A program made the translations under genes and the position numbers. Positions 45,181-56,167 of a stretch of 64,000 nucleotides of DNA are shown one piece after another. The stretch spans positions 186,001-250,000 of the forward strand of contig WACJ01000384.1 of NCBI GenBank assembly GCA_008973525.1. Direction: 5' to 3'. Position 1 is the first letter of the stretch, and every line of letters starts with the position of its first letter. Source of the DNA: Stenopsyche tienmushanensis (Eukaryota > Arthropoda > Insecta > Trichoptera > Stenopsychidae). Below the pieces are notes generated by a model. It was given only the letters and a program-made list of their open reading frames with translations, was not told the DNA's origin and ran no database searches.

Positions 45181-46188
45181 AAGTTCTAGCTGAATGAGAT
45201 AGCCACAATTTTAAAATGTAGAATTATATCATTGATTTGACTGAAAACTATGGTCATGTCTTTTAACATAGCATTTTGAGTAAATCTTCGTTCTAAGTTC
45301 ATCTAGTTCTTTCAAATCCTTTAATGTATTTGTAAATATTTCAATATGATTTTTCAAAAGCTGAATAACATCTTCATTGTCGACATTCAGATTTAGTTGT
45401 TGAGCAAATTATGCAATAATATTGGTAATTTCTTCTACTGATTGTTTATTAAATGTATGGCCTAAGTGAAATTATGATGATAATTATAGGGTTAAAAAAA
45501 TCCAAAATCTATCTTCTTCTTTAAACATTTTATTTTGATTTAACAACGGATAATATACAAGATTGATTGATGATTCAATTGCTCAATACAATAAGATATA
45601 ATCCACTAATATAGCTAGGAGTCTGTCTGCAAGGTTTGAATAAAGTCAATCCATTGAGAAATAGAGATTGTTGGATCCTAACTTTAACAATTGGAATATA
45701 TAGAGCAAATGAATAAAAGCTGTAAGATCAAAGATCATATTAGATATTTCAAACAGCTTTTGACACATAAAAGGGATTTAGAACACCAAGAGTAAAGAGG
45801 ATTATAAACATTTTTATATATAAATTTAAAAACTGATTAATAAGATTGTGTAGCATTATAAAACATGTGATGTTATAGTAGTTTAGATCGAGGATAGATG
45901 ATTTTTTAAAATATTAATATACCCAATCGATTGTTTCAATTCAGGTTTATTCTGATTTTCTGGGACTAAAAAGGTAAATACTGAGTAATTCTCTCCTATT
46001 TAAATAGTCTTTCCTAGAAAAGTCTCATATGGAAATCGCCTACATGCAACAATGGATATGGCACCTTAAAAAGATGAAGTATCTTTATGCTTGGAAACAA
46101 TTAAATATATTTAAGCTTGTGTATGCCAAAATTAAAAGCTTGTCAATAAAATTATTCTGAGATGTTTTACAGAGCTTTTTTAGATATG
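45181..46188. other. Unassigned AT-rich spacer
   Basis: No supported feature. Confidence 0.4.
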
Positions 46189-46426
46189 CTAATTGGTATT
46201 GTAGAGTAGTGATAGGTAATTTGATGGTGGCAAGGAATTTTTACGTCGCATTTCAATGATAGTGTATAAATTCAGGGCACGTTCCCAAACGGAATGCAGT
46301 TGGAGATGTTTTTGCTGTATGGTCATCTCGAGCCGCATCAGCTGAGATTTGTCCCAAGATTCCCCGATAACGACTATTCTTTCGCAGGCTTGCTCCGCGA
46401 TATCATGAAATTCCAAAATCTCCGAT
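46189..46426 (-). CDS. Candidate C-terminal host exon (unrecognised, helical)
   Basis: The minus-strand frame is open from 46479 to a stop at 46189-46191. An acceptor-like ccgagaacaataacag ends just before 46426. From there it reads SEILEFHDIAEQACERIVVI, GESWDKSQLMRLEMTIQQKH, LQLHSVWERALNLYTIIEMR and ends SLLYNTN. Regular spacing of hydrophobic and charged residues indicates helices, somewhat like a spectrin-type repeat, but this is not a family match. A possible internal donor GAC|GTAAAA at about 46239 would end the exon earlier. The codons look selected compared with nearby shadow frames. Confidence 0.4.
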
Positions 46427-47271
46427 CTGTTATTGTTCTCGGAAGGCATCCGTATGTGATTATGATCCGAAAAACACATCGAATTACAGCGTTACATTAT
46501 TGTTTTACATTTGGAGCGTTTAGCAATAATACGGGCGGCTTTTTGCCTCGGCGCAGAATTTGTAGCTATGCATGTAGGGCGGCGTTAAAAATGAGATTGA
46601 TCTGTCGCGCGAATATTTAGTCGATGCTAAATGATTCCGAGCTATTTCCAGTTTTCGCTACTTGTGCGTGTAATTTTTTTTTGGTTCGAACTGCAAAATG
46701 CTCGGAAAATAAATAAGCATTGACGTTGACCCGTTAAACTGAATGAGTCATTTTAGAGCTCCTTTCATTACGTAGCCGGTGCACGCTTAGTATGCATCGC
46801 AGATCTTTAACTCCGAGACTATTTGCTTTCATTTGGACTACGAAAATACTATTTTAATCATTTTTAATGGCTAAACTGTTCACTTTTAGAGTAAATAAGT
46901 TATAATTAAAGCAAACGTGATATGAATTATTTTTATATGAATAATTTAAAACTCATTCATGGAACAAATTCAAATATTGGGTTATCCCGAAAGAAATCCA
47001 TTATTTTATTTTCCAACTTAAAACATATTTTTTTTGCACACACTAATATAAAATATAATGGCATTTATCATTAATAACTGATTACAACTGATTCTTTCTT
47101 TCAAGCAAGTATTCTATCCCATTTTTGAAGAAATTAGATGGTTTAGAATGAAAGTGTGGAACCAAATGATTTTTTATTTTTAATGAACGATCCAATTGTC
47201 TAAATAGGCAATTATCAGAAGGTGCTAATTTGACAAATATAGAAGATGTAGTAGAATATTTCAGTGTACGA
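46427..47271. other. Unassigned spacer
   Basis: No supported feature beyond the upstream side of the candidate exon. Confidence 0.4.
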
Positions 47272-47480
47272 GGGTCATCCAGAAAGCAAGTTTATGTAGG
47301 ATCGAAAAATGTTTGTATTTGATTGAAATTTACTGGATACTTCATAAACACATAAAATTATCTTTCAACATAATAAATTCCCATAATTATCGTTTCGCCC
47401 GGTTTAAGAAGTGAATAGTAAAAAGCTCAAGTCGTATTCCACCAATCATATAAAATAACATTCTGAAATATCAATCTAGC
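47272..47480 (+). repeat. mariner terminal fragment
   Basis: TACGAGGGTCATCCAGAAAG at about 47272 is a typical end of the mariner family whose 5' regions lie at 33618 and 43983. The ~180 bases after it carry no transposase. The right end is not found. Confidence 0.5.
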
Positions 47481-47894
47481 CTTGAGTGTCAGAATGAGGG
47501 TTGATTTCTTAAAAAGTTATTGTTTTTTTTTTACAGAAAAAGACAGTGAAAATTTGCAGAAAAAGACAGTTTGTGCGGTATAAAAATACCTATCTTTCTT
47601 ATATTACCAATGCATTTTAAATGTTAAATCATCGTTTTTTATCATAAAGATGCGCATCTTGAACGTATATTCAAATAAAAGTGATAAAACTTAATACAGG
47701 TATTAAAGTCACATGGCTTTTGTTATATCAGTCAAAGACTTCTAGAGGCGTTATGCTCTTTAAAGTATGCCCCAGTCTAATGAAGATTCGTTCATCATAT
47801 AACATACATCGTTAATTCGAATTTCGAACTTGCTGTTCAAGTTTAGAATATTTATTCGCAAATATGTAAGAAATGGAGACCCAGCTGTGAGACT
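47481..47894. other. Unassigned spacer
   Basis: No supported feature. Confidence 0.4.
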
Positions 47895-47898
47895 TTAA

Positions 47899-48428
47899 CC
47901 TGTTATGCGGGGACGCGCATATTTTCGTCAGGACGTATATATACGTCCTGCCCACTTGGCGTGTGTTCATATTATTAATTTTTTTTAACGATACTTATAT
48001 ATTTTTTATTTATTTATATACATAAACTTATAGAGAAGTTTACAAATACAAAACAAACAAAAGCGCATAAAGAAAATGGAAAGATAGAGTTTAAAAAAAT
48101 AAAATATATTCATACATAAATTCAAAACTCAGCTTCTGTGTGATATATTTTAATACAGTGACTCACAATCCGGACACCAGTATGTAGATTCTTTCCATTT
48201 TTAATAAGTACACGTCCATTCCAATATAATAGCGAAGTGTAACCAATTTGCTACCTATCTTAAATTCATGTCGAAACATGTATCGACGACTCACACATTC
48301 GCTAAACAAAAAAAGTTCCGCTTGCTTTAGGACTCATCATATATTTAGGACTCACGTATATATACGTCCTAACCAATTTAGATGCAGCTTAGGTTGGACG
48401 TATATATACGTCCCGCTCACTTAACAGG
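47899..48428 (-). mobile_element. piggyBac-type element (family TTAA-CCTGTTA), 530 bp, with transposase tail
   Basis: Exact TTAA flanks lie at 47895-47898 and 48429-48432. The ends are CCTGTTATGCGGGGACG and, read on the minus strand, CCTGTTAAGTGAGCGGGACG. Inside each end sits the palindrome GGACGTATATATACGTCC (47931-47948 and 48396-48413), with a third partial copy at 48355-48370. The minus strand at about 48122-48260 encodes a worn piggyBac C-terminus: KESTYWCPDCE (part of the cysteine-rich domain) and, one frame over, CIKIYHTEAEF followed by TGA. This links the ends to piggyBac transposase directly. The catalytic domain is gone, so it is a deletion derivative. Confidence 0.88.
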
Positions 48429-48432
48429 TTAA

Positions 48433-48690
48433 TAACGAACCTCTTCCTCAAATATGATCATAGCCATCCCGCGGAAGATGGAGAGAATACATTTTCTCTA
48501 GGCTTAACCAAATATTTTTATTGAAATAAATTTATTATGAACTAACAATATTTCAAGTTAATATTTCAAGCTCGTCAAATTCATCATATCATAATCAGGG
48601 CTCGCCGTTTATTTCGGAGTTGCTCTGATAGTTGATCGCAGCAAATCTTCATCAATATTTGAAGACCGCATTTATTTAAGGACTGATATA
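48433..48690. other. Unassigned spacer
   Basis: AT-rich DNA between the piggyBac-type element and the Jockey target duplication. No feature. Confidence 0.4.
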
Positions 48691-48705
48691 AAATGTCCTG
48701 ACATC
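48691..48705. repeat. Jockey target-site duplication, left
   Basis: AAATGTCCTGACATC, an exact 15-base match to 52215-52229. Confidence 0.93.
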
Positions 48706-48707
48706 GT

Positions 48708-49175
48708 TGCCAGAGATTTAACCACACCGCACAAATGTGCACAGCACCATTCATATGTGTAAAATGTGCTGGCAACCATCCGACGGCAAACTGCCCACTC
48801 CCCCAGGGAAAAATCAACATAGTCAAATGCGCCAACTGCAACGAACAGCACACGGCCAATTACATGGGCTGCAAAAACTACCCCAAAAGAAAGCACACAA
48901 CACAAAACTCCAATTCCAGATACAACTCACCTCCACAATACACACACACTAAAGCAGACTTCCCCAACCTACCCACGTCAAACAAACAACCAATCCCCTC
49001 ACCCAACTTACCCAAAAGAACATACGCCCAACAAACACAACCCAAAACACATACAACAGACCCACTAACGTTCGCACTGAAAACTTTCTCGGAACTCTCA
49101 TCAACCACCGACAAGAACACTAAACTCCAGATCTTGCTCTCAGCACTCCCGGCCTTTATCCAGAACTTTCTCTAA
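48708..49175 (+). CDS. Jockey ORF1 (gag-like) C-terminal fragment
   Basis: Truncated at its 5' end by the insertion; the frame starts inside the first zinc knuckle. It reads CQRFNHTAQMC, then CVKCAGNHPTANC and CANCNEQHTANYMGC, three CCHC/CXXC-type knuckles that bind element RNA in the ribonucleoprotein particle. A Pro/Thr/Gln-rich, low-complexity stretch follows (about 48890-49070), then LTFALKTFSELSSTTDKNTK and an end at NFL-TAA (49173-49175). About 155 residues remain. The N-terminal coiled-coil and RNA-recognition parts are missing, and there is no start codon of its own (first ATG 48735), so no functional ORF1p is made from this copy. It overlaps the ORF2 open frame by 52 bases. Confidence 0.9.
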   Translation, partial: CQRFNHTAQMCTAPFICVKCAGNHPTANCPLPQGKINIVKCANCNEQHTANYMGCKNYPKRKHTTQNSNSRYNSPPQYTHTKADFPNLPTSNKQPIPSPNLPKRTYAQQTQPKTHTTDPLTFALKTFSELSSTTDKNTKLQILLSALPAFIQNFL

Positions 49176-51928
49176 ACACTCTTGACTCTCTTACGATCGC
49201 GGCATGGAATGCAAACAGCCTCCGTGATAAAACAAACGAACTACACATATTCGCAACCGACCACAACTTAGACATAATCCTCATCAACGAAACTCACCTC
49301 AAACCGTCACAAAGAATACAACTACCCAACTACACCCTATACCGAAACGACCGCATTCACGCCCCTAAAGGAGGCACGGCTATCTTCGTAAAATCCCATA
49401 TCAAACACTATCACATTCCTACGCCGCCACTCGACCACGCCGAAGCCACCCAAGTAGCAATCAACACCTCAAATAACTCAACCATCAAACTAGTCGCTTA
49501 CTATCACCCACCCAACAAAAACAAAATTCCATACGACACAACCAGCTTGGAAACACTAACAAAAGACGGCCTTCCCACCATCATCGCCGGGGACTTCAAC
49601 GCCAAACACTCATCATGGAACTCTAGACTCACGAATACAAACGGGCGAAAACTCCTCAAAACAATTCACAAACTCGACCTAGCAATTCACGCCCCAACAG
49701 ACCCAACAATCTTACACCACTACAATAAACCAGACATAATTGATTTCGCAGTAACAAAAAATATAGAATGGAAATTAGAAATAAACACAGCCTCTGATCT
49801 CAGCTCGGACCACAACCCTATACTCATCAACACCTACAAGACAGCATTCACTTCCAGCACAAACGCACTACCAAAACCAATAACACACTGGAAGTTTTAC
49901 GAACAACTAATTCAAGACACCATCACCATTCCGTCCACCTTCAAATCAACAAACGACATAGACGAAGCCATACACTCTTTTACTCAACAAATCCAAAATA
50001 CAATTCAAAAAGCCTCCCACTCCCCGGCAACTACACCACACAACATACCAAAACACATAAAAAACATGATACGTGACAAAAATAGACTGCGTCGCAAATG
50101 GGCCAAATACGGCCACCCCGATGACAAAACAAAAGCAAACAGCCTCCAAACACAAATCCGCGATAATTTAGCGGAAATACAAAACAACAAATGGGAACAA
50201 CTTCTATCTGAAGTCAAACCCAGCAACACATCCTTATGGCAACTTACAAAGAAATTCAAACGAAAAAACGCCCACACACCACCTCTCATTCAGACAGACG
50301 GAAAACTGGCTTACACGGATGAAGCAAAAGCCGAAGCTCTGGCCGAAGCAATTAGCCAAACGTGTACGTCCCACCCAATCAACAACGACCACCCCACCAA
50401 CACTCACACTACGCTAATCAACTCCAAAGTCGAAGTCATACTAAACACAAAGAACACACATAAAATCGACTTCGTTACGCCTTTCGAAACGCATACACTA
50501 ATTAAATCCCTTAGAAATAATAAAGCACCCGGCACAGACAACCTACACAATAAAGCCATGAAACTACTTCCCCATAAAGGCATCCTAGCGCTAACCAACA
50601 TCTTCAATGCATCACTTCGACACAATTACTTCCCATCGGCGTGGAAACTCGCCAAGGTCATCACTCTGCCCAAACCGGGGAAACAACTTAACGACCCATT
50701 CAACTACCGCCCGATCAGTCTCCTATCCTCGCCGGGAAAGATCTTCGAAAAAGTTATCCTTAGTCGACTAAAGAACCTAACCCGCGAGCTAGGAGTACTC
50801 CCAGACGAACAGTTTGGGTTCAGAGAAAACCTCTCCACTAACTCCCAACTGCACCGCACAATTGAATTTATACACACCGGTTTCACACACCCACAGAATC
50901 AAAACACAGGAACCGTCTTACTAGACATAACCCGGGCTTTCGATAAAGTCTGGCACAATGCACTGCTTTACAAAATGAACTCATTCGGTTATCCCAAAGA
51001 ATACACTAAAATGATAGCCTCCTTTATAACAAACCGCACATATCAAATACAACACAAAAACGCTCTATCAGACAAAAAAACGCTTCAGGCAGGAGTTCCT
51101 CAAGGATCCGCATTATCACCATTACTTTACAATATTTATACAAGCGATGTCCCACGACCGAATGACAAGAACGTAGCCATCTCCCTCTACGCAGACGACA
51201 CAGCAATTCTCGCCAGATCACACTCAAACGACAAAATCACACGCGATCTCCAATCATACTTACACAGATTCGAATCCTGGTGCAACAGGTGGAGAATCCA
51301 CATAAATCCAGAAAAAACACAACTCACATTATTCAACATCAAAAACAAGAAACAACAACACCACATCAACGACATCACACTCAACGGCAAAAAACTAAGC
51401 TGGGAAAAAACAGTAAAATACCTAGGAATCACTCTCGATCAGAAACTAAACTTCCACAAACACGTCCAAAATCTGATACACAAAACAAAAGCAGCCAAAG
51501 CCATTTTATATCCAATACTAAACAAAAACTCCAAAATGTCCCTCAAAAACAAACTAATCACATATAAAACACTCATCCGTCCCATCATCACGTACGCCCC
51601 CATCACATGGGGAATCACAGCCAAAACATCGCCAAACACATTCCACAAACTACAAGTACAAGAAAACAAAATCCTTCGACAGATAACAAATGCACCGTAC
51701 TACGTCAGAAACGCAGACCTACACAAAGACCTAAAAATCAACACACTACACGAACAAATCGTGAAACTCTCCACGAACTATTTCAGACGCCACGATCACA
51801 ACCCTCCTGCCGCTTTCCACATAATACCAAACTACAACCCCAAAAAAAGACTTCACCAACATCGCCCAAGAGCAATAATAGAATCCGACACCAGCAAATA
51901 CAATTACAAAAAAAGACGAAAAATCTAA
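49124..51928 (+). CDS. Jockey ORF2: endonuclease-reverse transcriptase
   Basis: A 934-codon open frame without internal stop. It begins after a TAA at 49121-49123 and has no ATG until 49547. The endonuclease domain lies upstream of that ATG: IAAWNANSL (residue ~26), ILINETHL (catalytic Glu), GGTAIFV, AGDFNAKHSSW (GDFN at 49589-49600, residue 156) and SSDHNPI (SDH at 49805-49813, residue 228). So the true product must start earlier, by reinitiation or shift from ORF1, which lies in the +1 frame relative to it. The reverse transcriptase follows: KAPGTDNLHNKA, NYRPISLLSSPGKIFEK, LPDEQFGFRENLST, DITRAFDKVWH, AGVPQGSALSPLLYNIY and catalytic SLYADDTAIL (YADD at 51188-51199, residue 689). The C-terminal part includes KYLGITLDQKLNFHKHV and ITYAPITWG. 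All catalytic residues are present. No RNase H domain is seen, as usual for Jockey. Confidence 0.95.
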   Translation, partial: TPDLALSTPGLYPELSLNTLDSLTIAAWNANSLRDKTNELHIFATDHNLDIILINETHLKPSQRIQLPNYTLYRNDRIHAPKGGTAIFVKSHIKHYHIPTPPLDHAEATQVAINTSNNSTIKLVAYYHPPNKNKIPYDTTSLETLTKDGLPTIIAGDFNAKHSSWNSRLTNTNGRKLLKTIHKLDLAIHAPTDPTILHHYNKPDIIDFAVTKNIEWKLEINTASDLSSDHNPILINTYKTAFTSSTNALPKPITHWKFYEQLIQDTITIPSTFKSTNDIDEAIHSFTQQIQNTIQKASHSPATTPHNIPKHIKNMIRDKNRLRRKWAKYGHPDDKTKANSLQTQIRDNLAEIQNNKWEQLLSEVKPSNTSLWQLTKKFKRKNAHTPPLIQTDGKLAYTDEAKAEALAEAISQTCTSHPINNDHPTNTHTTLINSKVEVILNTKNTHKIDFVTPFETHTLIKSLRNNKAPGTDNLHNKAMKLLPHKGILALTNIFNASLRHNYFPSAWKLAKVITLPKPGKQLNDPFNYRPISLLSSPGKIFEKVILSRLKNLTRELGVLPDEQFGFRENLSTNSQLHRTIEFIHTGFTHPQNQNTGTVLLDITRAFDKVWHNALLYKMNSFGYPKEYTKMIASFITNRTYQIQHKNALSDKKTLQAGVPQGSALSPLLYNIYTSDVPRPNDKNVAISLYADDTAILARSHSNDKITRDLQSYLHRFESWCNRWRIHINPEKTQLTLFNIKNKKQQHHINDITLNGKKLSWEKTVKYLGITLDQKLNFHKHVQNLIHKTKAAKAILYPILNKNSKMSLKNKLITYKTLIRPIITYAPITWGITAKTSPNTFHKLQVQENKILRQITNAPYYVRNADLHKDLKINTLHEQIVKLSTNYFRRHDHNPPAAFHIIPNYNPKKRLHQHRPRAIIESDTSKYNYKKRRKI

Positions 51929-52049
51929 ACACTCCCACATCATACCGACCCCATCCTCCCCCCCCCCATCCTATTCAAATAACTCAGAAATAACTAGATC
52001 CTAATTAGTTAATAATTTAAATTAAGCTACTAACACTACTAACCATAAA

Positions 52050-52095
<46 letters not shown>

Positions 52096-52214
52096 AGAAA
52101 AACAAAAAAAAAAACATCACCAAAAATTCCCCAACAAGACAAAAAAGCACACACCAAATAGCCATATCACGGAGTAAAGGGATCTAATCCCGACTCCAAA
52201 TTGCCATCCACACG

Positions 52215-52229
52215 AAATGTCCTGACATC
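52215..52229. repeat. Jockey target-site duplication, right
   Basis: Exact copy of 48691-48705, placed ~120 bases after the internal A run. It fixes the 3' end of the element. Confidence 0.93.
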
Positions 52230-52799
52230 TTATAACAAAAATAATAGATTTCTTTCTGGTGGACCTAATAAATGTCATTGAAAATCATATTCCATTCGTC
52301 GACGTAAAATATTTATTAAAAAATCTGATAACATTTACAGCGAAACAAATGTCTAAAATGATCTAGGATTTTTTTGACGGTATTGCGAAAAAACGACCGC
52401 AAATGAAAAAGAAAAATGTTTAAATTGAAAAAAAATCCTACAAACTTATTGAATGAGGTTTTACGATGAAACTAAGAATATGGCAAAATACGAATTTAAC
52501 TTCTATGATGATGGCTCGAATTGCTTTAAGATTATATAGATATTTTAAAGATTATCGCATTGATATAAATGTAATGCTCCTTCTGCATATGCAACCGGAT
52601 TAACACAGCGAAATGGCTAGAACTTCTTATATGAGGCAATCCGAGAGCTCTGGCGCCATATGCGAAAAAAAAAGGATTGCAAACGTTTTTATTAGTAACG
52701 TCCAGAAAAGGTTGTTAACATTGGCTCATAGTGAGCGCATTTCCTTCAACAACAAAATTTAAAATTGCATTCGATCAATATTCAATCCAGTAGTGGCGA
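52230..52799. other. Unassigned spacer with orphan end motif
   Basis: AAATCCTACAAACTTATTGA at 52433 is an orphan copy of the end motif described at 42366-42430. Otherwise AT-rich with no gene. Confidence 0.4.
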
Positions 52800-52829
52800 T
52801 TAACTCATACCACCGTCGAGATAATTGAT

Positions 52830-53045
52830 TTCAGTGATTGGCTCGGTAGGCGACCATGAGTTCGATTCCCCGCCTCGACTTATGTGAACTGTGTTAGCAG
52901 AGCACATTGAAAAAATCGACGATTCTGTGGGAAAAATTAAGACTAAATAGCCACAGACCAGTCATAAGTGATTAAAAACTTGTCCACTGATCCATCAGCA
53001 CGGCCAGCCATCTTACGAATCTTGAACATCCTGTAAAAAATGGGT
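52830..53045 (+). mobile_element. Probable second tRNA-derived SINE, degenerate
   Basis: TTGGCTCGGTAGG (A-box-like, ending 52850) and GAGTTCGATTCC (B-box-like, 52858-52869) occur in order, but only a few bases apart, so the tRNA-like head has an internal deletion. The body ends with CATCCTGTAAAAAA near 53040, a short A-rich tail. It is not related to the SINE at 20332. No target duplication is seen. Confidence 0.38.
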
Positions 53046-56000
53046 TTTTACGACTACGATCATCTAAAAATATACTCCGACGGCGGACTTGCTTCGTTTG
53101 TGTAATCCATATACATAAATTAATGCAAGGATTTAGACATAAAATAACCCAAATACGTCAACCGGTAATCGAGATGAATTCATTTTATTTATGTATACAA
53201 CAAAGATAGCATCTAATCATAATCTAGATTCATGCAGAAAAAATGCGAGACTGACATGATGATCTCAAAATCGTGTGAAATATATAATGCACAGATCGAA
53301 GATGCACAGCAATAGCATAACTGTAATTTCATACATATTTAGATATGATTTGACTTGATCGGCTTTTAGGAACTCCTTTTATGGGACTATTGCCAACCGT
53401 TTTTAAATTATTTTTCATACTGAATATGTGTTTTAAAAATGTGGTCGACAGTCACACCTCCTGTAATTTGAACCCAAGATAATTAATTTACGAGTCCAAC
53501 GTAAATCAATCATAATATCGTATAACACAATCTTTAGGTTCCTATAAAATTGCATATTATATGAAATATGGAACAATTCCAAAACAATGATTTGGATCCA
53601 AAAAAATATATATATTTTATCCAAAGCGTTATATATGAAGTTTTCTTCGATATCATTAATAATAATTGGTAATTAAGGATATTTTCTTATTCTTTTTGCT
53701 CTATATTTTACAAACAAATACTATTTTCGATTGTTTGTTTTCAGCTGAGGAAGCACTTTAAAACATCTTTTATAAATGCTGTGCATTTTTCAGCATATAG
53801 TTAAAAATCTTCATTCAAAATAGATCAATTATCTCTTGGACATGTTAATGGAGCTTTTACTTTTTATAAACATAATATGATCAGCTATTACATCTGCTGC
53901 ATATTTTCAGCTGGATCGATCAGGTTTACACGTTGCTCTTTCTTGGGCGAAGTAATGAGATTGATTTGCTTCGTTTTTATTTTTTTAAACGAATCTGAAA
54001 AGTCTATTAAAGTTAAAGTTATACTATATTAGCTCTTCTAATGTAAGCAGTCTATACAAATAAAAAAATAATATCGCAATGTAAATGTCGTAATTCCATC
54101 ATTAATTGGGATGATTTGGAATTAATGGAATTAGTTCATAGTTCGTCAAGATTTTTTTTGCATATTTTCAAAGTTTAGACTTTTAAGCATATATTCTCCA
54201 AAGGAATTTCCAAAGTTCAAATTATTTTTCAACTTTTTTAAGCACGGTTGACGTAATATATCAAGTTTTAATCAATGTATTTGCTTCAAATTTAATAAAC
54301 ACTTTTTTTATAAAATTTTCTATCGTTTCTACCAGATTCATTACAATAAAATGTAAAAATATTGAAAAAAAAAAAAATAAAAAATGAGTAGCAATTTTGC
54401 GAAAAAAAAATCTGAGGCACATTCTTACTAATTAAGAATATTTTTTTGTTTGTTTCAGATGATTAAAAGGGTTGGAATCGTATCGAACAAGATACACCCT
54501 TTTTTTAACACTTTACAAACCTATAATTTAAAAAAGATGTTTTTTTGCATGTTTTAAAAATGTCAATAAATATCTGATAAAAAATGTATAGCAAAATTTT
54601 GTTGTTGTTTATTTTTTGGTCGAACTTGAAAAAACGCCCAAAATTTTGTACCTTTAAACTAGAAAATCCCCTTAATTAATATATTTGATTGTTAACAACT
54701 TTGAACTATAAATATATATCTATAACAATATAATAAAGGTCATGGGTCGCAGGTATTAAATGCATGTATCGATTCCCACGTCATATAAGCGAGTCCAATT
54801 ATCAATTGTATTGATACAGATTGAAACCCATACAAAAATATTTCCCAACATTTAATAAGCTCCCAATAAGTTCTGAAATGAATCGGATAGCGGAGGTAGT
54901 TTAGTCGGCAGCGTTTATTGTTAATCCACCTTGTCCGGCGAGCAAGATCTCTTTCACATTGATAGTGTTTCGCAATGAGATTCGCAACGGATGCTGCAAC
55001 TCATATTAAATGGCGAAATGACTAATGAATCAATGGATCATAATCCTAATTAGGCTCCGTATAATAATATATCAAGAAAGTGTTGCTATTTTAATAAATC
55101 TACTGCATTAATCATGCCACGAGAGCGCTCTGTTTGAATTAAATGAAATGTTTGCCCAGACGTATTACACGCCACCCAAGGACTCGGTTCATTTTGCATA
55201 TATCAATTATAAGTAGAAATTAATTGCGGATTCTTAAAAAGTAACATGTGGGTTTTATCGGGCGGTATTCATATATCACATGGGATTTTGTGAACCGGTT
55301 GTTTGTGAGTATTTGTTTTCGCCACCTCTCATTACGAAATCCTTATGCAAATAATGCATCCTGAAGGCGCACAAGCAAAGGAGTAAATAAAATACATTGT
55401 AGTAATCAGGGATCGCACCGTTATAATTTTTAAAGCGAGAACACCTCGCCCAAAAGTAGCTTTACATTCGAATTCAAGCTTATTAACCCCTCTGCCGATG
55501 AAAGGTTTAATTTCTTCCCGTCAATGAAATAGGTGAACAAACTATCATACGAAAATATACTAATCTGATTTTTATAGACACATGGTTCAAAAACATTTTC
55601 TATAGCACAGTTAAAGAAAAATATAGTTTTTTCCAAACATATGATACAAAAAGGATTTCTTACGACACAGGTAAAAATGTAGGACAAAATCAGGGAGATT
55701 TGCTACGATGTATACTACTATTTAAAAAAATCATAGCAAAACCACAATGGGTCTGGCTGGACTGACTTTTGCATAGTCAAGATTCTCATATCTTTCACAT
55801 GTGATTAAAATAGGATAGGATTATATTGCAAATCTGAGATTGATATTTCCAATCTCTAAAATTAGTTGATTTGATCATTTTTTTTAATAATTTTGATTTG
55901 AAGCCGAACCTTTATAATAAGAATTCATGATCTAAAACACTGTACCAACACTAGAAAATACATTTTATTATTCTTTAAAATTGGAATATCAATATAATTA

Positions 56001-56167
56001 TTTAAATAATCGGTGATTGGCCGGTTGGCAACCGTTGTTATTGGTCGTGATTTTGTGTGCTCCGCTTACCTGCTCTGTTTTTGAGTAAATAGTGCTTTTC
56101 GCGTTAATATCTATATCGGAATGTGTCGGCGACCATTTTTTGTGCCACCCTGTGAAAGTGCGGCGCC
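53046..56167. other. Unassigned AT-rich spacer, 3.1 kb
   Basis: Mostly plain AT-rich DNA. 54880-55370 contains more CG dinucleotides and could be conserved non-coding DNA. 55430-55690 has an open minus-strand frame (85 codons) without recognisable features. No repeat boundary was found. Confidence 0.35.

Larger units (their letters stand above)
48706..52214 (+). mobile_element. Jockey-type LINE, 5'-truncated, ~3.5 kb
   Basis: This is a non-LTR retrotransposon bounded by exact 15-base target duplications. It carries the end of ORF1 (gag-like zinc knuckles) and a complete open ORF2 (endonuclease plus reverse transcriptase). Its C-rich + strand (protein-coding strand rich in A and C) is unlike the surrounding AT-rich DNA, which marks it as a recent arrival. 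The 3' UTR (51929-52214) holds a 42-base A run at 52052-52093 followed by ~120 bases of ordinary sequence, including a small hairpin GGGAT-CTA-ATCCC near 52180, and only then the target duplication. So the long A run is internal and not the tail. The intact frame and perfect duplication make this the youngest insertion in the window. Confidence 0.95.

Noticed and set aside
49878..51943. Minus-strand and off-frame open frames inside the Jockey element
   Set aside because: They are shadows of the A/C-rich ORF2 coding strand.
54895..54930. tRNA A-box-like TAGTTTAGTCGGCAGCG
   Set aside because: No B box follows and no cloverleaf can be drawn.
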